Shown here: positions 8,844-17,569 of the stretch, one piece after another | How the letters are laid out: each line of letters starts with the position of its first letter | Numbering within the stretch: position 1 is the stretch's first letter | Source of the DNA: Spirochaetota bacterium | GTDB taxonomy: Bacteria > Spirochaetota > UBA4802 > JAKQUI01 | Reading direction: 5' to 3' | Length of the DNA stretch: 64,000 nt | Assembly: GCA_029562645.1 (NCBI GenBank) | Contig: JAKQUI010000001.1 | Location: 62,001 to 126,000 of the forward strand | The notes under the pieces: generated by a model | Seen by the model: only the letters and a program-made list of their open reading frames with translations | Databases searched by the model: none | What the model was told of the DNA's origin: nothing | Position numbers and translations under genes: made by a program

Positions 8844-9929
8844 ATGCGGCGTTCACGAATCATCATTCCTCTCGTGACGGTGGCGTGCCTCGCCCTCCCC
8901 GGCTGCGGGAAAAAGGAATCGGACGGCAGCGCCGTCCCCGTGGTGCGCACCATCAAGGTGTCCCGCGCCCCCTTTTCCGACAATTCCAGCTACTCCGGCG
9001 TGGTGTGCGGCCGCTACGAAAGCAAACTCTCGTTTCAGGTGGGGGGGCGCATCATCAAGCGCTTCGTCGAGGTGGGCACCGCGGTCCGCGCCGGGCAGGC
9101 GCTCATGCAGCTCGACCAGAGCGACCTTCGCGACCAGATGGAGGCGTCGGGCTCGCAGGTCGAGGCGGCGCGCGCCGACCTGAAACTCGCCGAGGACAAT
9201 CTCCGCCGCTATAAGGAGCTTTTCGACAATGACGCCGTCTCGAAGGCGGAGTTCGAGCGCTATCAAAACGCCCATGCCGTCGCGGCGGCCAAGCTCGCTT
9301 CGCTGAAAAAAAATTACGATGTGGGCGCAAACCAGTTCCGCTACGGACGCCTCGTCGCGCCGGCGAACGGGGTGATCACCGAGATCGCCGCCGAGGCGGG
9401 CCAGGTGATCGCGCCGGGCCAATCCGTGATGACGCTGGTGCGCCACGGCGAGCGCGAGGTCCAGGTGAGCATCCCCGAAAACCGCATAAACGAAATCCGG
9501 TCGGCTCGCCGCATCACCATAACCTTTTGGGCGAATCCCGACCTTTCGGTTCGCGGACGGGTCCGCGAGATATCGCCCGTATCCGACCGCGCCACGCGCA
9601 CCTACACGGTCCGCGTTTCGCTCATCGCCCCGCCCCCCGCCGTGAAGCTGGGGATGACCGCGACGGTCTCCGTTTCCTTCGGCGCGGCCCGCCCCGCGGT
9701 GTTCGTTCCCGTTTCCGCGATTTTTCAGACGGGCGATCGCGCGACGGTGTGGGCGGTTTCCAGCGAACGCGCACGGCGCCGCGTCGTCACCCTGGGCCCC
9801 TACGGGGACAACGAGGTCGAGGTGCGCGACGGCCTCGCCGACGGGGACGTGGTGGTGACCGCCGGCGTGCACAAGCTCGTGGACGGCCAGCGGGTGCGCG
9901 TCATGGAATCGTCTGAGATGTTCAAATGA
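8844..9929 (+). CDS. RND efflux periplasmic adaptor lipoprotein (HlyD/AcrA family)
   Basis: Membrane fusion protein of a tripartite efflux pump, 361 residues. The N-terminus is a lipoprotein signal ending in LALPGC (Cys21), so the mature protein is lipid-anchored. The order is: a lipoyl half-motif (GGRIIKRFVEVGTAVRAGQ), an alpha-helical hairpin around 100-165, the second lipoyl half (APANGVITEIAAEAGQV), then beta-barrel and membrane-proximal domains. I chose the ATG at 8844 because the lipoprotein signal begins there; an ATG at 8784 would add 20 residues without a signal. Its stop overlaps the permease start by 4 bp (ATGA), indicating coupling. Confidence 0.95.
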   Translation: MRRSRIIIPLVTVACLALPGCGKKESDGSAVPVVRTIKVSRAPFSDNSSYSGVVCGRYESKLSFQVGGRIIKRFVEVGTAVRAGQALMQLDQSDLRDQMEASGSQVEAARADLKLAEDNLRRYKELFDNDAVSKAEFERYQNAHAVAAAKLASLKKNYDVGANQFRYGRLVAPANGVITEIAAEAGQVIAPGQSVMTLVRHGEREVQVSIPENRINEIRSARRITITFWANPDLSVRGRVREISPVSDRATRTYTVRVSLIAPPPAVKLGMTATVSVSFGAARPAVFVPVSAIFQTGDRATVWAVSSERARRRVVTLGPYGDNEVEVRDGLADGDVVVTAGVHKLVDGQRVRVMESSEMFK

Positions 9930-12900
9930 GCCGCTTCAACCTCAGCGAGTGGGCGCTGGAGCACACGCAGTTCGTCGTCTTCTTCATGCTCCTCGCGGTG
10001 GCGATGGGCATCCTTTCCTACAAACGCCTGGGCCGCTCCGAGGACCCCTCGTTCACGATTCGCTGCATGATCATCTCGAGTTATTGGCCCGGCGCGAGCG
10101 CCCGCATGGTCGAGGACCAGGTAACCGACAAGATCGAGAAGAAGCTGCAGGAGACGCGCGGCCTGGACTACCTGCAGAGCTTCACGCGGGCCGGCGTCTC
10201 CGTCATCTACGTGTACCTGAAAGACGAGGTCCTGGCCGCGGACATCCGGCCGACCTGGACGCAGGTGCGCAACTCGGTCGGGGACATCCGCGCCACCCTG
10301 CCGCGGGGCGTCGTTGGGCCGTTTTTCAACGACCGCTTCGACGACACCTTCGGCTCCATCTACGCCCTCACCGCCGACGGCTTCACCACCGCCGAGCTCA
10401 AGGAATACGCGGACAAGGTGCGCCTAAAAATCATGACCGTGCCCGACGTCGCCAAGGCCGATTTCCTCGGCGTACAATCGGAGGTGATCTTCGTCGAGAT
10501 CGAGAACAGCCGTCTGGCCACGCTTGGATTGGAGCCGGACACCGTAATCAAGGCGCTGCAGGCGCAGAGCATCATTGCGCCGGCGGGGATGGTCGATACC
10601 GCCACCGACAATATCTACCTGCGCGTGAGCGGCATGTTCCAGAGCGTGGAGCAGATCCGCGGGACCGGCATCGAGGCGAACAACCGCATCCTCCGCCTGG
10701 GCGACATCGCGCGGATCCGACGCGCCTACTCCGAGCCGAGCGACCCGAAGATGTACTTCAACGGCCAGCCGGCGATCGGCCTGGCCATCTCCATGACCGA
10801 CGGCGGCAACGTGCTCGATCTGGGGGAGAACCTCAATGCGCTCATGGCCCAGCTCAAGAAGGAGCTCCCGGCGGGGATCGACATACACCAGGTCTCCGAT
10901 CAACCGAAGGTGGTCGAGGAATCGATCGGCGAATTCATGGAGGCGCTCATCGAGGCGGTGATCATCGTGCTCGCGGTGAGCTTCGTGAGCCTGGGCGTGC
11001 GCGCGGGGATCGTGGTGGCGCTGGCCATTCCGCTGGTGCTGTGCACCGTGTTCACCTGCATGGAGCTCCTGGGGATCGACCTGCACAAGATTTCGCTGGG
11101 CGCGCTCATCATCGCCCTGGGGCTGCTCGTGGACGACGCCATCATATCGGTCGAGATGATGGCGCTCAAGCTGGAACAGGGCTGGGACCGCGTGAAGGCG
11201 GCCGGGTACGCCTTCACGGCGACCTCGTTTCCCATGCTCACCGGCACGCTTATCACCGCGGCGGGGTTTATCCCCGTGGGCTTCTCCAAAGGGGGCGCAT
11301 CGGAGTATGCCGGGGCGATCTTCTCGGTGGTGGGGATCGCGCTCCTTGTCTCCTGGGTGGTCGCGGTAACGGTCACGCCGCTTCTGGGTCACGCCATTCT
11401 CAAGGAGGACCGCTCCGCCGCGATCGGCGGGACGGAGCACGAGATCGCGGACACGAAATTCACAACGGTATTTCGCGCAACGCTCGTCTGGTGCCTCCGC
11501 AACCGGAGGACCGTGGTGGGCGCGACGCTCGCGACCTTCGCCGCCGCGGTCGCGATCAACCCCCTGGTGCCCAAGGAGTTCTTCCCGGCCTCGCCCCGCC
11601 CGGAGCTCATCGTTGACATGCGGCTCCCCGAGGGATCGTCCCTGTCGGCCACCGACCGCGAGGTCCGTAAATTCAACGAGCTCATCCGGAAAGACCCCGA
11701 CATCGTCAATTTCGCAAGCTACGTCGGCCAGGGGTCGCCGCGGTTCGTGCTCACCTTCAATCCCACCCTGCCCGCGTCAAACTTCGGACAGCTGGTGATC
11801 CTCGCCAAGGACGGCAAAGCCCGCGAGCGGCTCACTCGGAAAATCGAGAAGATATTCGCACAGAGCTTTCCCAGCGTGAACGCGCGCATCAAGATCCTCC
11901 CCAATGGCCCGCCTGCGCAATATCCGGTGATGTTTCGCGTATCGGGATACGGCCACGACACGGTCAAGGAAACCGCCGAGGCGTTGCGCGAGATCATGCT
12001 CCGCAATAAAAAGATCAGCATGGTGGAATTCGACTGGTACCAAAAAAACCGGGTCCTCGCGCTCGACATAGACCTGGACAAGGCGCGGTTGATGGGCATC
12101 GACACCCGCGAGCTTGCGCTGGCATTGAACGCCCAGATATCGGGACTGGGGGTGGCCGAGTTCCACGAGCGCGACAAGCTGATTGGCATCGTGGTTCGCA
12201 TGGAGCCCAAGGACCGGCGGGACCTCTCGCGCCTCAAGGACCTGGTGGTGCCCGCGCACGGAGGCTACATTCCGCTCGCGCAGATCGCGCGGCTGAAATA
12301 CGAGTCCGAGGAGGCGCTCGTGTGGCGCCGCAATCTCATCCCCACCATCACCGTGGGGGCCGACATCGTGCCCGGCGTGACCGGCAACGACGTGAGCGCC
12401 GAGATCATGAAGGCGGGCGCGGCGCTGCGGGCGAAGCTGCCGTTCGGTTACGCCATTCAAGTTGCGGGCAACGCGGAGGACAGCGAGAAGTCGCAGGGCC
12501 ACCTCGCGAAAACCTACCCCGCGATGATCGTGGTGATCATGATTCTGCTGATGGTCCAGCTCCAGAACATCCCGCGCATGATCATGGTGCTCCTCACGGC
12601 GCCGCTGGGCCTCATCGGCGTGAACGTGTTCCTGGCGGCGCTGCGAAAGCCCATGGGCTTCGTCGCGCTGCTCGGGGTGATCGCGCTCTTCGGGATGATC
12701 ATGCGCAATTCGGTCATCCTCATCGTGCAAATCGAAAAGCACATCGCGGAGGGCCAGCGTCCCTGGGACGCCATCATCGAGTCCACCCTGCTGCGCTTTC
12801 GGCCCATCATCCTCACCGCCGCGGCCGCCATCCTGGGCATGATCCCCCTCGTCCGCAGCGAGTTCTGGGGGCCGATGGCCGTCGCCATCATGGGCGGCCT

Positions 12901-12982
12901 CTTCGTCGCGACGGCGCTCACCTTGCTTTACCTCCCGGCGCTCTACGCGCTCTGGTTCAAGGTGCGGGAATCGAAGTATTGA
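9926..12982 (+). CDS. RND-family efflux permease
   Basis: Proton-driven inner-membrane pump of the AcrB/MexF superfamily, 1018 residues. It has the duplicated layout of the family: TM1 near residue 15, a large periplasmic loop, TM2-6 (about 330-500), a second loop, and TM8-12 (about 850-1010). The proton-relay pair in TM4, LLVDDAII, is present (D403 and D404). The protein begins within the adaptor stop codon and is followed by a hairpin terminator, so the plus-strand unit is adaptor plus permease. The outer-membrane channel is on the opposite strand 0.6 kb away. The drug or metabolite exported is unknown. Confidence 0.96.
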   Translation: MSRFNLSEWALEHTQFVVFFMLLAVAMGILSYKRLGRSEDPSFTIRCMIISSYWPGASARMVEDQVTDKIEKKLQETRGLDYLQSFTRAGVSVIYVYLKDEVLAADIRPTWTQVRNSVGDIRATLPRGVVGPFFNDRFDDTFGSIYALTADGFTTAELKEYADKVRLKIMTVPDVAKADFLGVQSEVIFVEIENSRLATLGLEPDTVIKALQAQSIIAPAGMVDTATDNIYLRVSGMFQSVEQIRGTGIEANNRILRLGDIARIRRAYSEPSDPKMYFNGQPAIGLAISMTDGGNVLDLGENLNALMAQLKKELPAGIDIHQVSDQPKVVEESIGEFMEALIEAVIIVLAVSFVSLGVRAGIVVALAIPLVLCTVFTCMELLGIDLHKISLGALIIALGLLVDDAIISVEMMALKLEQGWDRVKAAGYAFTATSFPMLTGTLITAAGFIPVGFSKGGASEYAGAIFSVVGIALLVSWVVAVTVTPLLGHAILKEDRSAAIGGTEHEIADTKFTTVFRATLVWCLRNRRTVVGATLATFAAAVAINPLVPKEFFPASPRPELIVDMRLPEGSSLSATDREVRKFNELIRKDPDIVNFASYVGQGSPRFVLTFNPTLPASNFGQLVILAKDGKARERLTRKIEKIFAQSFPSVNARIKILPNGPPAQYPVMFRVSGYGHDTVKETAEALREIMLRNKKISMVEFDWYQKNRVLALDIDLDKARLMGIDTRELALALNAQISGLGVAEFHERDKLIGIVVRMEPKDRRDLSRLKDLVVPAHGGYIPLAQIARLKYESEEALVWRRNLIPTITVGADIVPGVTGNDVSAEIMKAGAALRAKLPFGYAIQVAGNAEDSEKSQGHLAKTYPAMIVVIMILLMVQLQNIPRMIMVLLTAPLGLIGVNVFLAALRKPMGFVALLGVIALFGMIMRNSVILIVQIEKHIAEGQRPWDAIIESTLLRFRPIILTAAAAILGMIPLVRSEFWGPMAVAIMGGLFVATALTLLYLPALYALWFKVRESKY

Positions 12983-13004
12983 TCCCGAATTTGTCGGGAT
13001 TTTC
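12982..13004 (+). terminator. Rho-independent terminator after the RND permease
   Basis: A perfect 7-bp stem ATCCCGA/TCGGGAT (12982-12988 and 12994-13000) with a 5-nt loop is followed by TTTC. It begins within the permease stop codon. Confidence 0.6.
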
Positions 13005-13014
13005 ATCAATAAAA

Positions 13015-13057
13015 TCCACATCCCCGATCGTATCAAATGTAATGACCGATAACTATC
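13015..13057 (+). promoter_or_regulatory. Candidate promoter with operator-like element of the small RHH-like gene
   Basis: TCCACA (13015-13020) and TGTAAT (13038-13043) are 17 nt apart and could form -35 and -10 boxes. Immediately downstream, covering the predicted start site, is GACCGATAACTATC (13044-13057), whose core GATA-AC-TATC is a near-palindrome. The identical 14-mer recurs inside the gene at 13414-13427. The arrangement suggests autorepression; the sequence shows only the repeat and its position. Confidence 0.45.
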
Positions 13058-13072
13058 GACCGGGAGGACGCC

Positions 13073-13537
13073 ATGCGGATTGAAACGACCATCAACATCA
13101 ACATCGAAACCCTGAAGCGAATTGAAGCGGCGTGCCATACGCTGCGCATCTCGCGATCGCGCCTGATTGCAATGCTCATTGAATGCGCGATGCGGGAGCG
13201 TCGGGACACCTCACGAATGTGCCGGCGAGTACGCTACCAAGAGCGCCTGGATCCCGCGCAATGGCGAAAACTGCATATAACGCTGGATGCGGCGCTCTAT
13301 GAGTGCATGATTGATCTGCGGAAAATCGACAAGGTTTCGGTTTCGTTTATTCTGGCGCTCTCAGTGCAAAAGCACATTACCGCCCTTCTCCTGAAGGGCA
13401 TGAACACAAACAAGACCGATAACTATCCAATCATCAATTACATCTTTTCGAAAACAATCGTCGGCGGCGTTATCTCGTGGCGTGTTTTCTGGGGAATCCC
13501 AACCAACCTCCCCACCCTCGCATGCGAGTTCACCTGA
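13073..13537 (+). CDS. Small tandem ribbon-helix-helix-like protein, DUF1564-like (paralogue A)
   Basis: A 154-residue protein aligning without gaps over its first 119 residues with the protein encoded at 51273-51734. Two segments look like ribbon-helix-helix units: residues 3-40 (TTININIETLKRIEAAC, then a helix) and about 64-103 (WRKLHITLDAALYECMID, then a helix). RYQ (54-56), DLR (81-83), DNYP (116-119) and a tail with FWGIP are shared with the paralogue. The RYQ...W...DLR...S pattern recalls the multicopy leptospiral DUF1564 family, from memory only. Lower G+C than its neighbours hints at a separate origin. The ATG follows GGGAGG. A DNA-binding role is inference. Confidence 0.85.
   Translation: MRIETTININIETLKRIEAACHTLRISRSRLIAMLIECAMRERRDTSRMCRRVRYQERLDPAQWRKLHITLDAALYECMIDLRKIDKVSVSFILALSVQKHITALLLKGMNTNKTDNYPIINYIFSKTIVGGVISWRVFWGIPTNLPTLACEFT
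13414..13427 (+). repeat. Intragenic copy of the 14-nt GACCGATAACTATC element
   Basis: This exactly matches 13044-13057 upstream of the same gene. Here it encodes Thr115-Asp-Asn-Tyr plus the first base of Pro119, the conserved DNYP motif. The paralogue carries GGATAACTATCC at the equivalent codons. Confidence 0.85.
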
Positions 13538-13552
13538 GCCGCGATCATTCAT

Positions 13553-14986
13553 CTAAAACGAAAACACGTCCCTCCCCACGGCGCGGTTGATCTCAGCCTT
13601 CGCGACCTGGAAATCATGGAGCGCCTGGATGTAGTAGGTCTTGGCGGTCGCGAGCTCGGCGGTCGCATCGAGAAACTTCTGGTTGTCGATGATGCCGTTC
13701 CTGTACTGCAGCCCGGCCACGCGCACCGACTCCTCCGCCATCACGATGTTTCCCTCCTGGGCCTTGATGGCGACATAGGCGCTTTTCAGCTTCAGGAACC
13801 CCTGGCGCACGTCGAGCTTCACGGCCTTGATGAAATCCTCCATCTCGTAGTCCGCCTGACGGTGACGGCTCGCGGCCTGGTCTGCCCTGGCATGCGACGA
13901 ATCGAGCGGCGAGAGCGCCCCCCAGCGATAGGTCGCGCCGAAGGTCACCTGCCAGGCGCTGTTCCATCCCGTCGGGCTGATCGTGTCGGCCAGGGCCTCG
14001 CCAAGCGATCTCAGCAACGCGTCGCGCGCGGGATCGCCCGATCCTCCCCAGCTCGTCCCCGAATCCCGGCGTTGATAGCTTGTCGCGCCATAGCTTCCCT
14101 GGGCGAAAAACGTGGGCCACAGAAACACCGATTCCGCGGCCCCTTTTTCGTGCAGTCTGATCTTTCGCTTCATTTTTACCTGGATGATCTCCGGGCGGCT
14201 GCGCAGCGCCGCGCCGATCATTCCGCGCACGAACGCCTCCTGCTCCGAATCGCGCACGGTCTTCTCGGCCACGCCGTCGACGAAGGCCGCGCGGATATCG
14301 CCCGCGGTCGCGATCGCCGCGAACACGTCCCGCCCGAGCTGAATGTTGAGCGCGGCCTGCGCGTTCACGAGCGCGTTTTCGGCGATGATCAGGCGCGTGC
14401 GCTCATTCGCGCACGAGACGTTCGCCCGCAGGAACTCGAGCTTGCTCGCGGTCCCCGCCCGATACCCTACCGTGAGCACCCGGAGGTTTTCCTCGAGCGC
14501 CTTGACGGTTTCGCGCCGCATGGCCACATTTTCCACGGCGAGCACGAGGTCATAAAACAGGCCGATGGTCTTGGTGACGGTGTCGGTGCGTATCCGACGC
14601 ACCTCGTTGTCCGCCGCGATGTGCGCCGCGCGCGATCCCTGCAGGGAGTTGTAAAACAGGCCGGGGTTCACCGCGAAGCGGCCATTTACGTACCGGATGT
14701 CGCTCACGCCGGCGATCTCGGCGTTCAAGCCCGCATCGGAGCGCATCGCGGTGTACGACACGTCCGTTGAAAGCTCCGGCCACAGCATCCCCCAGGCCTC
14801 GCGCACCCGGGCGCGGCTCTCGCGCGATTTCTCGAGCGCAATCTTGAGGGCATTGTTGTGTTTCATGGCCTCCCCGATGGCGCCTCCCAGGTCGAGCGGC
14901 GCATTCGCGCCGGCGCCCGCGGTCGCGCGGGAAACCGGAAACGCGACCAGCGCCACTACCATCGAAACGATACGGAGACATCTCAT
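13553..14986 (-). CDS. TolC-like outer-membrane efflux channel
   Basis: Outer membrane factor of about 477 residues, presumably the exit duct for the adaptor/permease pair at 8844-12982. It has a Sec signal (MRCLRIVSMVVALVAFP...ATAGA), then two repeated halves of long helices with OEP-type stretches such as SRARVREAWGMLWPELS and GQRNGI-like turns (LQYRNGIIDNQKFLDAT). I chose the ATG at 14986 because the signal peptide begins there; the frame stays open much further upstream. It is convergent with the small RHH-like gene and divergent from the YjdF-type gene. Confidence 0.92.
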   Translation of the reverse strand: MRCLRIVSMVVALVAFPVSRATAGAGANAPLDLGGAIGEAMKHNNALKIALEKSRESRARVREAWGMLWPELSTDVSYTAMRSDAGLNAEIAGVSDIRYVNGRFAVNPGLFYNSLQGSRAAHIAADNEVRRIRTDTVTKTIGLFYDLVLAVENVAMRRETVKALEENLRVLTVGYRAGTASKLEFLRANVSCANERTRLIIAENALVNAQAALNIQLGRDVFAAIATAGDIRAAFVDGVAEKTVRDSEQEAFVRGMIGAALRSRPEIIQVKMKRKIRLHEKGAAESVFLWPTFFAQGSYGATSYQRRDSGTSWGGSGDPARDALLRSLGEALADTISPTGWNSAWQVTFGATYRWGALSPLDSSHARADQAASRHRQADYEMEDFIKAVKLDVRQGFLKLKSAYVAIKAQEGNIVMAEESVRVAGLQYRNGIIDNQKFLDATAELATAKTYYIQALHDFQVAKAEINRAVGRDVFSF

Positions 14987-15104
14987 GACGGCTGCACCCT
15001 GGGAATCAAGCATCGGCGCGGCGACACTGGCGCGCGCCATTTCACGATCGTGCGGCAATGAAAAAAATTCAATCAATAATTTGTCGTTCCTCCGCGCACA
15101 AGCG

Positions 15105-15133
15105 TTGACATCGCACACGACGCCTGGTAGCCT
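15105..15133 (+). promoter_or_regulatory. Sigma70-type promoter of the YjdF-type gene
   Basis: A perfect TTGACA (15105-15110) and TAGCCT (15128-15133) are spaced 17 nt apart. The start would be near 15140, leaving about 22 nt before the ATG at 15162. The same TAGCCT hexamer serves as the likely -10 at 19433-19438. Confidence 0.55.
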
Positions 15134-15161
15134 TTGCCACCGCACCGAATGGAGGACATCC

Positions 15162-15785
15162 ATGACCACATCCGACAGGCTGCCGCTTGCCTTCCTCGCC
15201 GCGTCCATCGCACTCCTCGCGACCTCTCTCGTTTTGTCGCTCGACCGCTTCACGTGGATCCTCGAGGTTTTCCCCATCCTCATCGGACTGCCGCTACTCG
15301 TCGCGACATACCGGCGCTTCCCGCTCACCACACTTCTCTATGCGCTGCTCATCATCCACTTCTGCATCCTGGCCGTGGGCGGCATCTACACCTATGCGAA
15401 GGTCCCGCTCGGGTTCTGGATGCAAGAGGCCTTCGGGTTCGCGCGCAACCACTACGACCGCATCGGCCACTTCGCGCAAGGCTTCATCCCCGCGATCCTG
15501 ACGCGAGAGATCCTCATCCGGACATCGCCGCTTCGGCCGGGGAAACTCCTGTATTTCATCGTCGTGTGCGTGTGTCTGGCGATAAGCGCCTTCTACGAGC
15601 TCATCGAGTGGTGGGTCACGGCGGCGCAGGGCGCGAGCGCGGAGGCCTTCCTGGGGACGCAGGGCGACGTGTGGGACGCGCAGTGGGACATGTTCTTCTG
15701 CCTCATCGGCGCCAACGTCGCGCTCATCGTCCTATCGCGATTTCACGATCGCCAGCTGCGGAACATGGGGCACCTGTCGGATTGA
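15162..15785 (+). CDS. YjdF-type integral membrane protein (DUF2238)
   Basis: A 207-residue polytopic inner-membrane protein with about five to six hydrophobic helices. The signature stretch ARNHYDRIGHFAQGFIPA, followed by FYELIEWWVTAAQGASAEAF and LGTQGDVWDAQWDMFFCLIGA, matches the YjdF/DUF2238 family as I remember it. The biochemical role of the family is not established; conserved His, Glu and Asp residues in the membrane part suggest a catalytic or metal site. The ATG follows GGAGG at 6 nt. It is monocistronic, divergent from tolC and convergent with the adenylate cyclase. Confidence 0.88.
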   Translation: MTTSDRLPLAFLAASIALLATSLVLSLDRFTWILEVFPILIGLPLLVATYRRFPLTTLLYALLIIHFCILAVGGIYTYAKVPLGFWMQEAFGFARNHYDRIGHFAQGFIPAILTREILIRTSPLRPGKLLYFIVVCVCLAISAFYELIEWWVTAAQGASAEAFLGTQGDVWDAQWDMFFCLIGANVALIVLSRFHDRQLRNMGHLSD

Positions 15786-15804
15786 CGCCCCCGCAGGCCG
15801 GGCG

Positions 15805-15899
15805 GCGCGGTATTGCGTGAAGCGATGGAAGCGAAGCATCCCGGCGCCATCTTCACACAATCCTGTTTCAAGTATGATCCGCATGGAGCGCGGTATTGC
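15805..15899. repeat. Pair of 12-bp direct repeats in a convergent intergenic region
   Basis: GCGCGGTATTGC occurs at 15805-15816 and again at 15888-15899, in the 183-bp space between the converging YjdF-type and adenylate cyclase genes. No clear terminator hairpin, promoter pair or ORF with a ribosome binding site was seen there. Confidence 0.5.
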
Positions 15900-15968
15900 A
15901 GCACATCGCATCGCCCGCGACGACATCGAGTGGATCAACCAAGCCACTGACCGTCGCGACGATCGCGA

Positions 15969-17369
15969 TTACAGCATCGCGTATAACTCGCGGAAGCGGT
16001 CGTTGGGGACGCATCCCTCGGCGTCGGCCGACAGTTCGGGACGGATGCGGGTCACCAGATACATGTCGATATCGCCCTTGTGCTTCGCCGGGATCTTCCC
16101 CCGGTAATCCCACACAAAGAAGTCCTTCACCAGTTCGTAGGTCGCGCCGGAGATATTGATCTCGCCCACCACGCCGCTGGACTCCATCCGGCTCGCGGTG
16201 TTCACCGTGTCGCTCCAGATGTCGTAGGCGAACTTCTTCTTGCCCACGACCCCCGCGATCACCGGCCCCGTATGGATGCCAATGCGCAGCTCCCAGAACT
16301 TCTCGCCCAACGTGCGCTTGATGGCGCGCGTCTGCTCGATGAAATTCCGGATCTCGAGCGCGGCCAGGATGGCGTCCACGGGATTGGTGCGGTTCGCCGC
16401 GGGGAGGCCGCCCGCGCACATGTACGAATCGCCGATGGTCTTGATCTTTTCGAGCTTGTTGCGCTCGGAAACCTCGTCGAAGTAGTAGAAGCACAGGTCC
16501 AGCTCCTTGACCAGGTCGGCCGGATTGAGCTTCTCGGCGACGTGCGTAAATCCCTTGAAGTCCGTGAAGAGCACCGTCACGCGCTCGTAGTAGTGCGGCG
16601 TGGTCACGCCGCGGCTCTTGAGCTCCTCGGCGGTCTCGTCGGGAAGGATGTTGCGCAGCAGATCGTCCGACTTCTGCTTGGCGATCTGCAGGTCGCGCGT
16701 GCGCTCGCGCACCTTCACCTCCAGGGAGGCCCGCTCCTTCTCGAGCTCCTCGTAGGCCCAGGCGTTCTCGATCGAGATGCCCGCCAGCGAGCAAAAGGCC
16801 CCCAGCAGCTCCTCGTCGTCGGCGCTAAACGAGGTGCCGTCGAGCTTGTTGAGCACCTGGATCGAGCCGATGATCTCGCCGCGCGGGTTCGTGATCGCCA
16901 TGCACAGGATGGTTTGCGTGCGATAGCCGGTGCGCTCGTCGGAATCGCGATTGAAGCGCGGATCGAGGTAGGCGTCCGGGATATTGACGGTCTCGCCGGT
17001 TTGCGCGACGTGTCCCGCGATCCCCGTTCCCATCGGGAGACGGATCTCCGAAACGCCCTGCGCCACCTTGGACCAGATCTCGCCCGTGTCCCGGTCCACC
17101 AGAAACAGCGACGAGCGGTCGGCGTTCATCACCTGCGTCACGGTCTTCATCACCAGTTGCAGCAGGGTGGTCAGGTCCATCTCCGCCATGATGGAGCGCG
17201 CGATGTCCATCAGCATCGAGAGCTTGCGGATCTGGATGTTCATGCTGGCGTAATGCGCCGCCTTCACGCAGCGGCGCCCCATATCGTCGACGATCACGCC
17301 CGGCAAAATGTCGGTCTTGCGCTTTCCGTAGTATATCTCGAGGGGCTTGTCGGTGTTCGATTCGTTCAT
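15969..17369 (-). CDS. GAF-domain class III adenylate cyclase
   Basis: A soluble sensor cyclase of 466 residues. A GAF domain (about 55-215, with NADRSSLFLVDRDTGEIWS and GIAGHVAQTGE) is joined by a coiled coil (about 215-255) to a class III cyclase domain. The catalytic pattern is complete: first metal Asp in VLFTDFKGFT, substrate Lys and second metal Asp in KIKTIGDSYM, adenine-selecting Asp in YDIWSD, and transition-state Asn/Arg in TVNTASRM. This favours cAMP over cGMP. I chose the ATG at 17369; a GTG at 17402 is possible. No effector gene is adjacent. Confidence 0.93.
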   Translation of the reverse strand: MNESNTDKPLEIYYGKRKTDILPGVIVDDMGRRCVKAAHYASMNIQIRKLSMLMDIARSIMAEMDLTTLLQLVMKTVTQVMNADRSSLFLVDRDTGEIWSKVAQGVSEIRLPMGTGIAGHVAQTGETVNIPDAYLDPRFNRDSDERTGYRTQTILCMAITNPRGEIIGSIQVLNKLDGTSFSADDEELLGAFCSLAGISIENAWAYEELEKERASLEVKVRERTRDLQIAKQKSDDLLRNILPDETAEELKSRGVTTPHYYERVTVLFTDFKGFTHVAEKLNPADLVKELDLCFYYFDEVSERNKLEKIKTIGDSYMCAGGLPAANRTNPVDAILAALEIRNFIEQTRAIKRTLGEKFWELRIGIHTGPVIAGVVGKKKFAYDIWSDTVNTASRMESSGVVGEINISGATYELVKDFFVWDYRGKIPAKHKGDIDMYLVTRIRPELSADAEGCVPNDRFRELYAML

Positions 17370-17569
17370 ATGTCCGCGTCGCGCTCGCAAGGAGGTATAC
17401 ACTACCTATCGGCCGGGCGAGGCCGATTCTGCATGGGAAAAATACCCGGCGACACGATTGCCCCGCCGCCGGAACCATCATCACACAATGCGCCGCCACG
17501 ACCGCATCCTGCTTGACAGGTGCGCTTCCGCGTGATCGGATACGGCGACACCATCACCGGAGGAGCACG

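Noticed and set aside
13042-13083. A 13-codon ORF (MTDNY...) overlapping the start of the small RHH-like gene
   Set aside because: It arises because the 14-nt element happens to follow an AT; no ribosome binding site precedes its ATG. It is more simply read as a DNA site, though a remnant of a third family copy cannot be excluded.
15805-15899. 12-bp direct repeats considered as an attachment site or transposon scar
   Set aside because: Only 83 bp apart, no recombinase or terminal inverted repeats, and no tRNA nearby.
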